In this document: one piece after another, positions 9,283-16,854 of the stretch | Numbering within the stretch: the first letter of the stretch is position 1 | How the letters are laid out: every line of letters starts with the position of its first letter | Assembly (NCBI RefSeq): GCF_002102255.1 | Contig: NZ_LQPH01000128.1 | Coordinates: 1-64,000 of the forward strand | Length of the DNA: 64,000 bases | Source: Mycobacterium nebraskense | Lineage (GTDB): Bacteria; Actinomycetota; Actinomycetes; Mycobacteriales; Mycobacteriaceae | Direction of reading: 5' to 3' | Notes under the pieces: model-generated | The model's input: only the letters and a program-made list of their open reading frames with translations | Database searches by the model: none | What the model was told of the DNA's origin: nothing | Position numbers and translations under genes: made by a program

Positions 9283-11485
9283 CCGGCAGACGGAAGATGA
9301 TGTCGGCGGTCGTGCCCGTGGGGGTGCAGTCGAGCTCCATCGCGTTACTGAGCGCCCTCATCAGCAGTAGGCCCCGCCCACCGTTGCCCGGGTTGGCGGC
9401 CGGTGTCTTCCACGATCCGTGGTCGGTGATCCGGGCGCGGATTTCGCCGTCTGCGAGTTCCACGTCGAGCAGCATCGTGCCAAGGGGGTGCCCGGAGTAT
9501 GCGTGCTCGACGCAGTTCGTGCAGGCTTCGTTGATGACCAACACGATGTCGGCGGCCAACTCATCCCCGACGTCGGCGGTGCGCAGCCAATCGGCCACCC
9601 GATGCCGGATGCCGACCAATCGATCTGCGCTGGCCTCACTTTCGATCCGAAGTGGGGACTGCTGGTGTCGGTAGATCACCATCGCCACATCGTCGTCATA
9701 CCCCGCCGCGGGGGCCAGCTCACGCAGGACCGCGTCCGCGACGGAGTCCAACGGCAACGTCGTCGTCTTCACCAGAACCGCTGCGGCTCGGGCAATCCCG
9801 TCGTCAATGGACTCGTGTTTGCGCTCGACCAGCCCATCGGTGAACAGCATCAAGGTGGAGCCGGGTGGCAACACCCGGCTGGTTTGCGGGCGAGGCTCCG
9901 TCCGGCGGACCGCGAGCGGGACCGACGCGGCATCGGTCAATAACGTCGTCGTGCCGGGCTCGGACCCGACGAGCACGGCGGGCATATGGCCGGCGTTGCT
10001 GTACTGCAGGACCCCGGATTCGGTATCCAGGATCGCCAGGAAGACCGTGGTGCAGTACGCATTCGGAATGAGCGATGCCGCCGAGTCGAGTTGCTCGAGC
10101 AACAACGCGGGCTCGGCCCCGTTGATCAGCAGCGCTCGCGCCGAGCTGCGTAATTGACCCATGACCGCCGCCGCCGGCAGGCCACGACCCACGCAGTCGC
10201 CGACGACGATGCCGATGTGATGATCGGCGATCGGCAGCACGTCATACCAGTCGCCACCGATTTCCAACGGCGGGACCGCGGGCTCGTAGCGCACGGCGAA
10301 CCCCGGCGGCGGCTGCATCGTCGGCAGCAGGGCGCGCTGCAACGTCAGCGATGTCTCGCGGGCGCTTTCGAATTGGCGGACATGCTGCATGGCCAGGCTG
10401 AGGTGACCGATGAGAACCGTGACCAGCAGCCGGTCTTCGGCACTGACCCAGCGCGGTGAGCGCAGCTCCAGCCACAACGCCACGTCGCCCGCGCCGGAGA
10501 GCACCGCCACCAATCCCTGTGCCTTACCCGGATTGTCGGGCCGCTCAACCGTTTTGGCCGTCAGCGGCAGCTGATGACGAGCCTCCTCAAAGGTATGGCG
10601 CAACCACGGATCCAGCGTCCGCCAGGATGTTTCGGCCGGCTCGCCCGCCACCTGGACAGTCGGTTCGCCCTCACCGTTCGGCCAGGAGATCGCGACGACC
10701 CGTTGCACGTCGATCGCCGCGCTGCACTCGTCGAGGGTGGTGGACAGCAGCTCGTCCACGCTCTTGGCCACAGCCACCGCTGTCGCCAGGCGCAGGACCG
10801 CGCTTTCCCGTGCGGCGAAAGCCCGTTCGGCGGTGATGTCACGCATCGTGCCCACGAAGACGTCCTGGTCGCTGCCGCTTCCCTGGACCGCGTTGATGCT
10901 CACCGTCACCCAGACCAGGTGCCCGTCGCGATGCCGAATCGGTGTCTCGTAGGCGGTGGTGCCGATGCTCTTCACCAGCCCTTGCTGCTGGCGGGCACCC
11001 CTTTGGTCGACCAACCACGGGTGCGGCCACCGGTAGGGCAAACCCTCGGCGGGATAGCCGAGAATTTCGATCAGGGCGTTGTTCATCTCGATCACGGAGC
11101 CCTCGTGGTCGCTGACGAAGAACCCCTCCTGCAACGAATTGACCAGCGCGGTGCGGAATTTGTCGCGGTCGGCCAGCCCCTCGGCGCGGGCGCGCTCGCG
11201 CGCGAAGCGCCGGGTGCCGTCGAGAAACCCGCGGGTGGCGATGTCGAGCGGGACCAAGGTCTGCAACAGGAATTCCAGCGCGATCGGTGCGTCGATCTGA
11301 ATGTCCTTGGCCAGTTCGAGGATCAGCTGGACGTGGCGCTCGATGATGGCGAGCATGCTGACTTCTTCTTGCAGGGCCCGGCGCCCGAGCTCGTACGCGA
11401 TCCCCAGGCTGTCCTCGTCGCGCGCCTTCAGATAGGTGCGCAACGCCCCGGCGTACTGGGCGTGGAAGTCGTGGTCGTCGCTCAT
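9263..11485 (-). CDS. rsbU: RsbU-like PAS-GAF-PP2C phosphatase fused to an RsbW-like kinase domain
   Basis: Large signalling protein (740 aa). In order: an N-terminal helical region like RsbU-N (1-90), which in Bacillus binds RsbT; PAS (about 105-215); GAF (225-375); SpoIIE/PP2C phosphatase (390-605, with IGGDWYDV, VGDCVGRG and LFTDGLVE); and a GHKL ATPase domain (620-735, with NEACTNCVEHAY and GGRGLLLM). It could thus remove phosphate from an anti-anti-sigma factor and also phosphorylate one, as proposed for the related Rv1364c, which instead ends in STAS. ATG 11485 overlaps rsbX by 4 bp. The gene symbol indicates role, not strict orthology. Confidence 0.88.
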   Translation of the reverse strand: MSDDHDFHAQYAGALRTYLKARDEDSLGIAYELGRRALQEEVSMLAIIERHVQLILELAKDIQIDAPIALEFLLQTLVPLDIATRGFLDGTRRFARERARAEGLADRDKFRTALVNSLQEGFFVSDHEGSVIEMNNALIEILGYPAEGLPYRWPHPWLVDQRGARQQQGLVKSIGTTAYETPIRHRDGHLVWVTVSINAVQGSGSDQDVFVGTMRDITAERAFAARESAVLRLATAVAVAKSVDELLSTTLDECSAAIDVQRVVAISWPNGEGEPTVQVAGEPAETSWRTLDPWLRHTFEEARHQLPLTAKTVERPDNPGKAQGLVAVLSGAGDVALWLELRSPRWVSAEDRLLVTVLIGHLSLAMQHVRQFESARETSLTLQRALLPTMQPPPGFAVRYEPAVPPLEIGGDWYDVLPIADHHIGIVVGDCVGRGLPAAAVMGQLRSSARALLINGAEPALLLEQLDSAASLIPNAYCTTVFLAILDTESGVLQYSNAGHMPAVLVGSEPGTTTLLTDAASVPLAVRRTEPRPQTSRVLPPGSTLMLFTDGLVERKHESIDDGIARAAAVLVKTTTLPLDSVADAVLRELAPAAGYDDDVAMVIYRHQQSPLRIESEASADRLVGIRHRVADWLRTADVGDELAADIVLVINEACTNCVEHAYSGHPLGTMLLDVELADGEIRARITDHGSWKTPAANPGNGGRGLLLMRALSNAMELDCTPTGTTADIIFRLPDGAGQR

Positions 11486-12108
11486 GTCGAGGCTCCCCGA
11501 TGACGGGCGGTCAGCACCAGGGCATCGTCAGTTTCCTTGGCGTCCTTACCGAGAAGTTCTTCAGCGATGGCGACAGCGGGGGCCGAGAAGTCGATGTGGT
11601 CCAGGTAGTTTTCGGCAATTCCGTCGGTACTTATCACGAGCAGGTCACCGGGACGGATCGAAACAACCTGAGCCGGCCTGATTTCCGGTATGCGGTAGCC
11701 GACGATTCCCGCGGTCAGCCGCGCGCTGGATCGGATTTGGACGCCAGACGGGGACTTCGCGACCAGGTCGGCGGTGACGTTGCCGACGCCCGTCCAGCTC
11801 AGCGTGTTGGCCGCAAAGTCCACCCGCGCCAACGTCATCGCGACCCCTCTGGTGCCCTCCAACACACGGTGGCAGAGTTGGATCAAGACTTCGAGCCGCT
11901 CCGAGCTGGAGCGTTTGACCGCCTCGACGGCGCGCAGCGCAGCGGTTGCGGCATCCGGACCGTGGCCGAGGCCGTCCACCACGCCGAACAGAGCGGCCTC
12001 ACGATCAATTTCGACGGCGAGACCCCGGTCTCCTGAGATGTACTCGCTGGGCAGGGGACGCCCCGCCCTTGCCCACTCGATCGGTCCGAACCGGCCGTGT
12101 TCATGCAT
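11482..12108 (-). CDS. rsbX: RsbX-like serine phosphatase
   Basis: 208-residue stand-alone SpoIIE/PP2C domain. Metal-binding blocks FGVVDGLGHGPDA and ISTDGIAEN are visible, together with the central TWTGVGNV-type strand. RsbX resets the stressosome in Bacillus by dephosphorylating RsbS and RsbR. The gene lies between rsbT and the rsbU-like gene, overlapping rsbT by 8 bp and the downstream gene by 4 bp, so coordinated translation is likely. It lacks any sensor domain. Confidence 0.87.
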   Translation of the reverse strand: MHEHGRFGPIEWARAGRPLPSEYISGDRGLAVEIDREAALFGVVDGLGHGPDAATAALRAVEAVKRSSSERLEVLIQLCHRVLEGTRGVAMTLARVDFAANTLSWTGVGNVTADLVAKSPSGVQIRSSARLTAGIVGYRIPEIRPAQVVSIRPGDLLVISTDGIAENYLDHIDFSAPAVAIAEELLGKDAKETDDALVLTARHRGAST

Positions 12109-12511
12109 GGGGCGGGACCCATTTCCACATCTCGACGACCGTTCCCCGGCCGAGCGCGGACTCCACGAACAACCTGTCCATCAGCCGGCGGGAGCCGGGC
12201 AGGCCCATCCCCAACCCGCGGCCGGTCGAATATCCGTCCTCCATCGCCCGCTCGATGTCGGCGATGCCGGGTCCCTGATCCTCGGCGCGCACCACCACGG
12301 CCTTGCGGCCCTCCCGGTCGCCCACGAAGACCCGGACGGTGCCGCGACCGGCGTAACTGGTGATGTTCCGCGCGATCTCGGAGATCGCCGTGGCGATCAT
12401 CGTGACGTCGGTGAGAGAGAATCCGAGATCGAGTGCGAGTTGGTGTCCGGCCTTGCGGGCGGCGACGATGTCGTCAGATTTATGGATGTCGACGACGATG
12501 TCACCCGCCAC
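12101..12511 (-). CDS. rsbT: RsbT-like anti-sigma/serine kinase (switch protein)
   Basis: 136-residue GHKL-fold kinase. The N-box (ATAISEIARNI), G1 box (EDQGPGI) and G2 box (GRGLGMGLPGSRRL) are intact, and the length matches RsbT of Bacillus. RsbT is held by the RsbR/RsbS stressosome, phosphorylates both on stress, then leaves and activates RsbU through its N-terminal domain. Such a domain is present on the phosphatase encoded two genes downstream. It overlaps rsbS by 11 bp. Confidence 0.9.
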   Translation of the reverse strand: MAGDIVVDIHKSDDIVAARKAGHQLALDLGFSLTDVTMIATAISEIARNITSYAGRGTVRVFVGDREGRKAVVVRAEDQGPGIADIERAMEDGYSTGRGLGMGLPGSRRLMDRLFVESALGRGTVVEMWKWVPPHA

Positions 12512-12890
12512 CGTCGCGCCCGATCGTCGACTTCCCCACTCCGCCTTGGCGATTCAGCAGCGCGAGGCCCTCTTCGAGGTCCAGCGCCGTGTTCATGTCA
12601 TCGAATGCAAGGCCCAGCTGGACCATCGCGAAGGCCACCTCTGGCTGCAGGCCCACGATCACCGTGTCCGCGCCCCGCAGTCGGGTCATGTGCGCAATGG
12701 TCCGCAGCGATCGGGCGGCGAACGAATCCATCACGTCGATGGCGGTGACGTCGACGATGATGCCCTGCGCGCGGAACTGGCTGACCCGCTCCATGAGGTC
12801 GAAGCGAAGGCGTTCGGCGTCGGAGTCGGTGAGGGCGGCCTGCACCGAGGCGATGAGAATCGAGCCCTGTTTCAGAATCGGTACTGGCAT
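12501..12890 (-). CDS. rsbS: RsbS-like STAS scaffold protein of the stressosome
   Basis: Single STAS domain (129 aa from the ATG at 12890; the longer frame to 12980 overlaps rsbR and is less likely). The phosphorylatable serine lies in VMDSFAAR (S56), equivalent to S59 of Bacillus RsbS. The protein forms the minimal core of the stressosome with RsbR and keeps RsbT sequestered until phosphorylated. There is a 22-bp gap to rsbR and an 11-bp overlap with rsbT. Confidence 0.9.
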   Translation of the reverse strand: MPVPILKQGSILIASVQAALTDSDAERLRFDLMERVSQFRAQGIIVDVTAIDVMDSFAARSLRTIAHMTRLRGADTVIVGLQPEVAFAMVQLGLAFDDMNTALDLEEGLALLNRQGGVGKSTIGRDGGG

Positions 12891-12912
12891 GGGGTGCTCG
12901 TGTCGATCGCGG

Positions 12913-13815
12913 TTATCCGGTCTGCTCGCCCGTGCGCGTGACTTCGTAGCCCAGTAGGCGCTCGGCTTCCTCGATGCCACCCTGCAGGTCGCCGACGGCG
13001 TTCATCTTCGACAGGTCCAGCCCGATCGTCACCAGCGTCAGCGCGATTTCGGAGGACAGGCCGGTGATGATCACGCTGGCGCCCATCAGGCCCGACGCGT
13101 CGACCGTCTGCACCAGGTGGTTTGCCACCGTGGAGTCGATGGTCGGCACACCGGTGATGTCGATGACCACCACTTTCGCACGGTTCGCGCGGATGGCTCT
13201 CAGCAGTTGCTCGGTGACCTGGCGGGCGCGCTGAGAATCGAGCACACCGATGATCGGGAGAATCAGCAGCTGTTCACGCACCTGCAGCACCGGCGTCGAC
13301 AGCTCGCGGATCGCCTCCTGCTGCTGGCGGATGATGCGCTCGCGCTCCTGCACGAAGCTGACGCCGACGGTGTTGGCGATGCGGTTGGCCGCCGGTTCGT
13401 AGGCGTCCAGAACCCGGTTGAGCATCTCGAACTCGGTCTGGTACTTCTCGAACAGCGACCGCGCCAGCACGTCACGCAGCAGCAGCACGATGCCGAGCAC
13501 TTCGTCGGTCTCCACGCCCCGGGGAATGATGCGCTCCGACAGGTCGCGCGCGTAGGCCTGCAGCGCCTCGACGCTACCGGTCTCGAGCACCTCCACGTAG
13601 TTGTCGTAGACGGCGGTCGCCTCGGAGAACAGCTCCTCCGGGGTCATCGCGGTGAGCAGCTCGGCCTCGGTGATCCTGCGCGCCCATTCCTCCCGCAGAA
13701 CGGTTCGGTTCTGCCGCAGGTGCTGGACCAGCTGGGGCAGCAGGCCCTCGCTGGAAATGGTTACCGCCTGCGCGGTGGCGCCAGCGCTGCTGAACTCCGA
13801 CGGCGAATCTGACAT
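12913..13815 (-). CDS. rsbR: RsbR-like stressosome sensor (RsbRD-type N-terminus plus STAS)
   Basis: 300-residue protein with an all-helical N-terminal sensor of the RsbRD-N type (about 25-165), a coiled linker (160-180) and a C-terminal STAS domain (183-290). The two phosphosite regions known from RsbRA are recognisable: IDSTVANHL (S228/T229, where RsbRA has T171) and EIALTLV (T260, matching T205). The N-terminus is not the globin-like fold of Bacillus RsbRA, so the signal may differ. It is the first gene of the operon and is transcribed divergently from rsfB across a 162-bp gap. No clear promoter was found. Confidence 0.88.
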   Translation of the reverse strand: MSDSPSEFSSAGATAQAVTISSEGLLPQLVQHLRQNRTVLREEWARRITEAELLTAMTPEELFSEATAVYDNYVEVLETGSVEALQAYARDLSERIIPRGVETDEVLGIVLLLRDVLARSLFEKYQTEFEMLNRVLDAYEPAANRIANTVGVSFVQERERIIRQQQEAIRELSTPVLQVREQLLILPIIGVLDSQRARQVTEQLLRAIRANRAKVVVIDITGVPTIDSTVANHLVQTVDASGLMGASVIITGLSSEIALTLVTIGLDLSKMNAVGDLQGGIEEAERLLGYEVTRTGEQTG

Positions 13816-13977
13816 GTGGCCTCCCGACTACCGGTCCGCGCCCCGCCGTGTGCAGGCTCGATTTTGCGAGACTAGCGTGGGTTGTCGCGGGGCAGGTGTT
13901 GAGGGCATATTCTTCTCGCAGTTCGCAACGCAGGCTAGGCTTGCACCACACTTAAAGCCCAGGACAAAGGATCGCCA

Positions 13978-14346
13978 TTGTCAGCTCCTGATTCGATTAC
14001 CACGTTGGTCGAGGACCACGATGGGGTGTCCGTGGTCAGTGTCAGCGGTGAAATCGATTTGGTCACGGCGCCGGCCCTGGAACAGGCCATCGGCGCCGTC
14101 GTTGCGGAGAACCCAACGGCACTGGTCATCGATCTTTCCGCGGTGGAGTTTCTCGGGTCGGTGGGGCTGAAGATCCTGGCGGCGACGTACGAGAAGCTGG
14201 GCACGGCGACGGGGTTCGGGGTGGTTGCCCGCGGTCCGGCCACCAGGAGGCCGATTCACCTGACCGGTCTGGACAAGACCTTCCCGCTGCATCCGACGCT
14301 GGACGACGCGCTGACCGCGGTGCGGGACGACAATATCAGCCGCTAG
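13978..14346 (+). CDS. rsfB: Anti-anti-sigma factor RsfB
   Basis: STAS protein of 122 residues, the same length as M. tuberculosis RsfB (Rv3687c), with a near-identical core. The regulatory serine is S61 in EFLGSVGLKIL, the site that the anti-sigma factor UsfX/RsbW phosphorylates. Unphosphorylated RsfB binds UsfX and frees SigF. The start is a TTG at 13978. A partner phosphatase is expected and could be the rsbU-like protein encoded on the other strand in the adjacent operon. That link is inferred from proximity. Confidence 0.9.
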   Translation: MSAPDSITTLVEDHDGVSVVSVSGEIDLVTAPALEQAIGAVVAENPTALVIDLSAVEFLGSVGLKILAATYEKLGTATGFGVVARGPATRRPIHLTGLDKTFPLHPTLDDALTAVRDDNISR

Positions 14347-14533
14347 TCGCGTTATCCCCGCGCCGACGTTGTGGGACAACATGTTTGGCGAAATCGCCGG
14401 CGTGCATCGAGGTATACGGATTCCAAATAGGCGGACGCCGAATCAATTCAAATTGCAGCAGCGGATGACGATTCTCGCGGCCCTTCGGCGCGAAACGGCG
14501 CTGGCACATACGACAGGTGCGATGATCACGGCT

Positions 14534-15034
14534 ATGGACGTCGATCATCCGCAAGACGACCAGCGGTGGGATAGCAACCAGCGTGGCGAAACCGAAATCC
14601 AACGGCTGGACCGCAATTGGAACAGCCTGCTGCAGGAGCTGCGCGTGGTGCAGACCGGTGTGCAATTGCTGACCGGTTTCCTGCTGACGCTGCCGTTCCA
14701 GCAGCGTTTCGACGTTCTGGACCCGCCGATGCGCAACCTCTATCTCGCGACGGTGGGATGCTCGGTGGGCGCAACGGTGCTGCTGATCGCCCCGGTCGGC
14801 ATGCATCGGCTGCTCTTCCGGCGCCACCGCCTGCAGGTGCTGGTGTCCGGCGCGCACCGCTGTGCGTACGCCGGGCTGGCGCTGCTCGGCCTGGCGCTGA
14901 CCGGGATGACGATCATCGTCTTCACCGCGGTGGCCGGGAGCAGTCCGGGCCTGATCGCGGGAGTGTGTGCGCTGGCGCTGTTTGCGTTCTTCTGGTGGCT
15001 GCTACCCCTGCTGCTGCGCACTCACGGCATCTGA
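14534..15034 (+). CDS. DUF6328-type integral membrane protein
   Basis: 166-residue protein from the ATG at 14534. A charged N-terminal part (to about residue 35, containing ETEIQRLDRNWNSLLQELRVVQTG) is followed by four hydrophobic segments. This layout and the ELRVVQTGVQ-LTGFLLTLPF stretch are typical of the DUF6328 family, whose function is unknown. An upstream extension to 14369 is open but has poor coding character. It follows rsfB in the same direction with a 187-bp gap. Confidence 0.75.
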   Translation: MDVDHPQDDQRWDSNQRGETEIQRLDRNWNSLLQELRVVQTGVQLLTGFLLTLPFQQRFDVLDPPMRNLYLATVGCSVGATVLLIAPVGMHRLLFRRHRLQVLVSGAHRCAYAGLALLGLALTGMTIIVFTAVAGSSPGLIAGVCALALFAFFWWLLPLLLRTHGI

Positions 15035-15693
15035 CGCGAGTGCGGCGATGCGGGTCGAGTCCAGATGCTCGAGCAGGTCCTGCGGATCGGTGAAGATCGG
15101 GGACGCACCCGCCGCCTGCAGTTCCTCGCGGGCGATCCCGCCGCTGAGCAGGCCGATGCAGGACAATCCGGCGCCCGCCGCGGCATGCGCGTCCCACACG
15201 GCGTCCCCGACGAACACGGCATGGTCGGCGTCAACCCCGGCTCTTTCCAGCGCGACCTGCACGATGCCGGGGTCGGGCTTGGCGGTGTCGACGTCGCGCG
15301 ACGACGTCGTTTCGAAGATGACGTCGTCAGAGTCGAGGACCTTGCGCAATATCTCCAGTTCGTCGTCGGGCGCCGAGGTGGCCAGCACGACCTGCAGCCC
15401 GAGCTCGGCGACGCGGTGCAGCAGCGCGCGGGCACCCGGCAGCGGTGCGAGCAGGGGGTGCTCTCCCGGTAGTAACGGCTGTGCCCGTCGCTCAGCCGCT
15501 CTTGGACGTCGTCCGGGGCGTCGTTGGAGAGCGTTCGCACCAGCGTGGAGCCGTCCATGCCGATGCAGCGGTGGATCTGCCAGGCGGCCACGGGTAGGCC
15601 CTCGGCGTCGAAGGCGCGTTGCCACGCGTAGACGTGCAGATAGTTGGAGTCGACCAGACTTCCGTCGACGTCGAACAGGACGGCGGGTTTCAT
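15002..15693 (-). pseudogene. HAD-superfamily hydrolase interrupted by a one-base frameshift
   Basis: Phosphoglycolate-phosphatase-like HAD. The first part (15693 down to about 15460) encodes MKPAVLFDVDGSLVDSNYLH with motif I and the cap start. The second part, in another frame, encodes PLPGARALLHRV, the motif II region VVLATSAPDDE, motif III KPDPGI and motif IV VFVGDAVWDAH. The frames join at the run of five G at 15454-15458: adding one base there restores one continuous protein of about 230 residues. This is either a real null mutation or a homopolymer sequencing error. Its end overlaps the DUF6328 gene by 33 bp, convergently. Confidence 0.85.
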
Positions 15694-16103
15694 CTGCGCG
15701 GCATACCCAGGCCGCGGCCGGCTGACACCAGTGCGCGGTGTCCTTTGGGTTTCAAGGTGGCGGGTCACCGCCGTGCGTGATCCGCGTGACGGTTGCGGCT
15801 CCATAGCCGCCGGTGGCCGCCCCGGACAGCCCAACCGCACGCCGCGCGAATCGCCCTGATACACAGACTTTCTCACGTGAAGTTGGATTACCCATGAGTC
15901 GACCCGGTCGATCACCAACGGAACGGTGTGGTTGCTGCGCATGCGCCGTAGGGTGCGCGACGCCGAACTGGCCTCGCACGCCGCGAATTCCGATGAGCCC
16001 GCCCCTTGCCGAGCAGTTGACCCGTGAGCTAACGAACACCGATCCGCGCGCGGCCGCCCGCCGAGACGTTTAATCGCCGGGGTGACCGGGTAAGAGCGGG
16101 GTC
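15694..16103 (+). other. 410-bp stretch without a supported gene
   Basis: Lies between the HAD pseudogene and a small membrane protein gene. The best open frame is ATG 15894 to 16073 (59 residues with a Cys-rich middle), but it has no Shine-Dalgarno sequence, no recognisable family and a competing open frame. The only signal supported here is a SigF-like promoter at its right end. Confidence 0.5.
16068..16093 (+). promoter_or_regulatory. SigF-like promoter for the small membrane protein gene
   Basis: GTTT (16068-16071), a 16-nt spacer and GGGTAA (16088-16093) match the SigF consensus. The predicted start of transcription lies within about 4 nt of the ATG at 16104, so the message would be nearly leaderless. 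Confidence 0.47.
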
Positions 16104-16394
16104 ATGGTCGCACCCGTTTCGCTGCGAGCAGCAAACTACCCGGTCGAGTACGAGCGTGATTTCCCTCTGCCCGGCGTCGCGGCCGTGGCGGTCTGGGCGG
16201 TCAGTTTGGCGATCGGGCTGTTCGAGCTGTGGGTCGGGCATGAGAGGGTGGCCATCGGGGCGCTGATCGTGTCCGTCGTCGCGCCGTGGTTGGGCCTGGC
16301 GCTGGTGCATCACCCCGCGGTTGCCCGGCACCTGAGGCGGCTCAATTGCCGGCGGCGCGACTTTTTCGAATCGTTCGGTGTAACTCGCGCCTGA
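16104..16394 (+). CDS. Small two-helix membrane protein, unknown function
   Basis: 96 residues. Two hydrophobic segments (about 25-45 and 52-72) are joined by a short charged turn (GHERVAIGA), and the C-terminus is basic (RHLRRLNCRRRDFF). It is not a family I recognise. The SigF-like promoter directly upstream and the position near the rsb/rsfB genes suggest a stress-induced envelope protein. Nothing in the sequence indicates catalysis. Confidence 0.65.
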   Translation: MVAPVSLRAANYPVEYERDFPLPGVAAVAVWAVSLAIGLFELWVGHERVAIGALIVSVVAPWLGLALVHHPAVARHLRRLNCRRRDFFESFGVTRA

Positions 16395-16469
16395 ATGGGG
16401 TACTGCCTGCGCCAACGGGTGAGTACAGGAAAGTGCGTCAACCCGGCTCATTTGCAGGAAGGAACTGCC

Positions 16470-16772
16470 ATGACGAGCGCAAGCGACTATGACGCACGCC
16501 GGGTGTCCGACATGGAAACCCAGGACAAGTCCCCGATACGCGAGCTAGCACCGACCTTGCAGGGATCCGCCACCGCGGTGGTCGACGAGGACCCCAACGA
16601 TGTGCACTTCTTCGAGCTGCCCGGCGCCGACCTGTCCGGTGAAGAGCTGTCGGTGACGGTGATTCCCCAGCGGTCCGACGAGTTCACTTGCTCGAGCTGT
16701 TTTTTGGTGCAGCACCGCAGCCGGTTGCGCAGCTCGAATGCGGGCCTGTCCATCTGCGCCGACTGCGCGTAA
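16470..16772 (+). CDS. DUF4193 family protein (Rv2699c-like paralogue)
   Basis: 100-residue acidic protein. The block FELPGADLSGEELSVTVIP is followed by FTCSSCFLVQHRSRL and ends in CADCA. The paired CxxC motifs look like a zinc ribbon. This is the DUF4193 family found throughout actinobacteria (M. tuberculosis Rv2699c). It is about as long as the chromosomal paralogue but more divergent at the N-terminus. ATG 16470 follows GGAAGGA. Function is unknown. Confidence 0.85.
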   Translation: MTSASDYDARRVSDMETQDKSPIRELAPTLQGSATAVVDEDPNDVHFFELPGADLSGEELSVTVIPQRSDEFTCSSCFLVQHRSRLRSSNAGLSICADCA

Positions 16773-16854
16773 GGCCGCCACCCTGGTCAGGGTCACGCGC
16801 TTGGCGATAACCGCGCCTTGACCAAAGGAGAAACGCCGTGTTTGTGTCGTCAGC

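Noticed and set aside
13882..13911. SigF-like promoter before rsfB (GGTTGT-N17-GGGCAT)
   Set aside because: Two mismatches and a long leader; too weak to annotate.
15894..16073. 59-residue Cys-rich ORF
   Set aside because: No ribosome binding site, a competing open frame and no known family.
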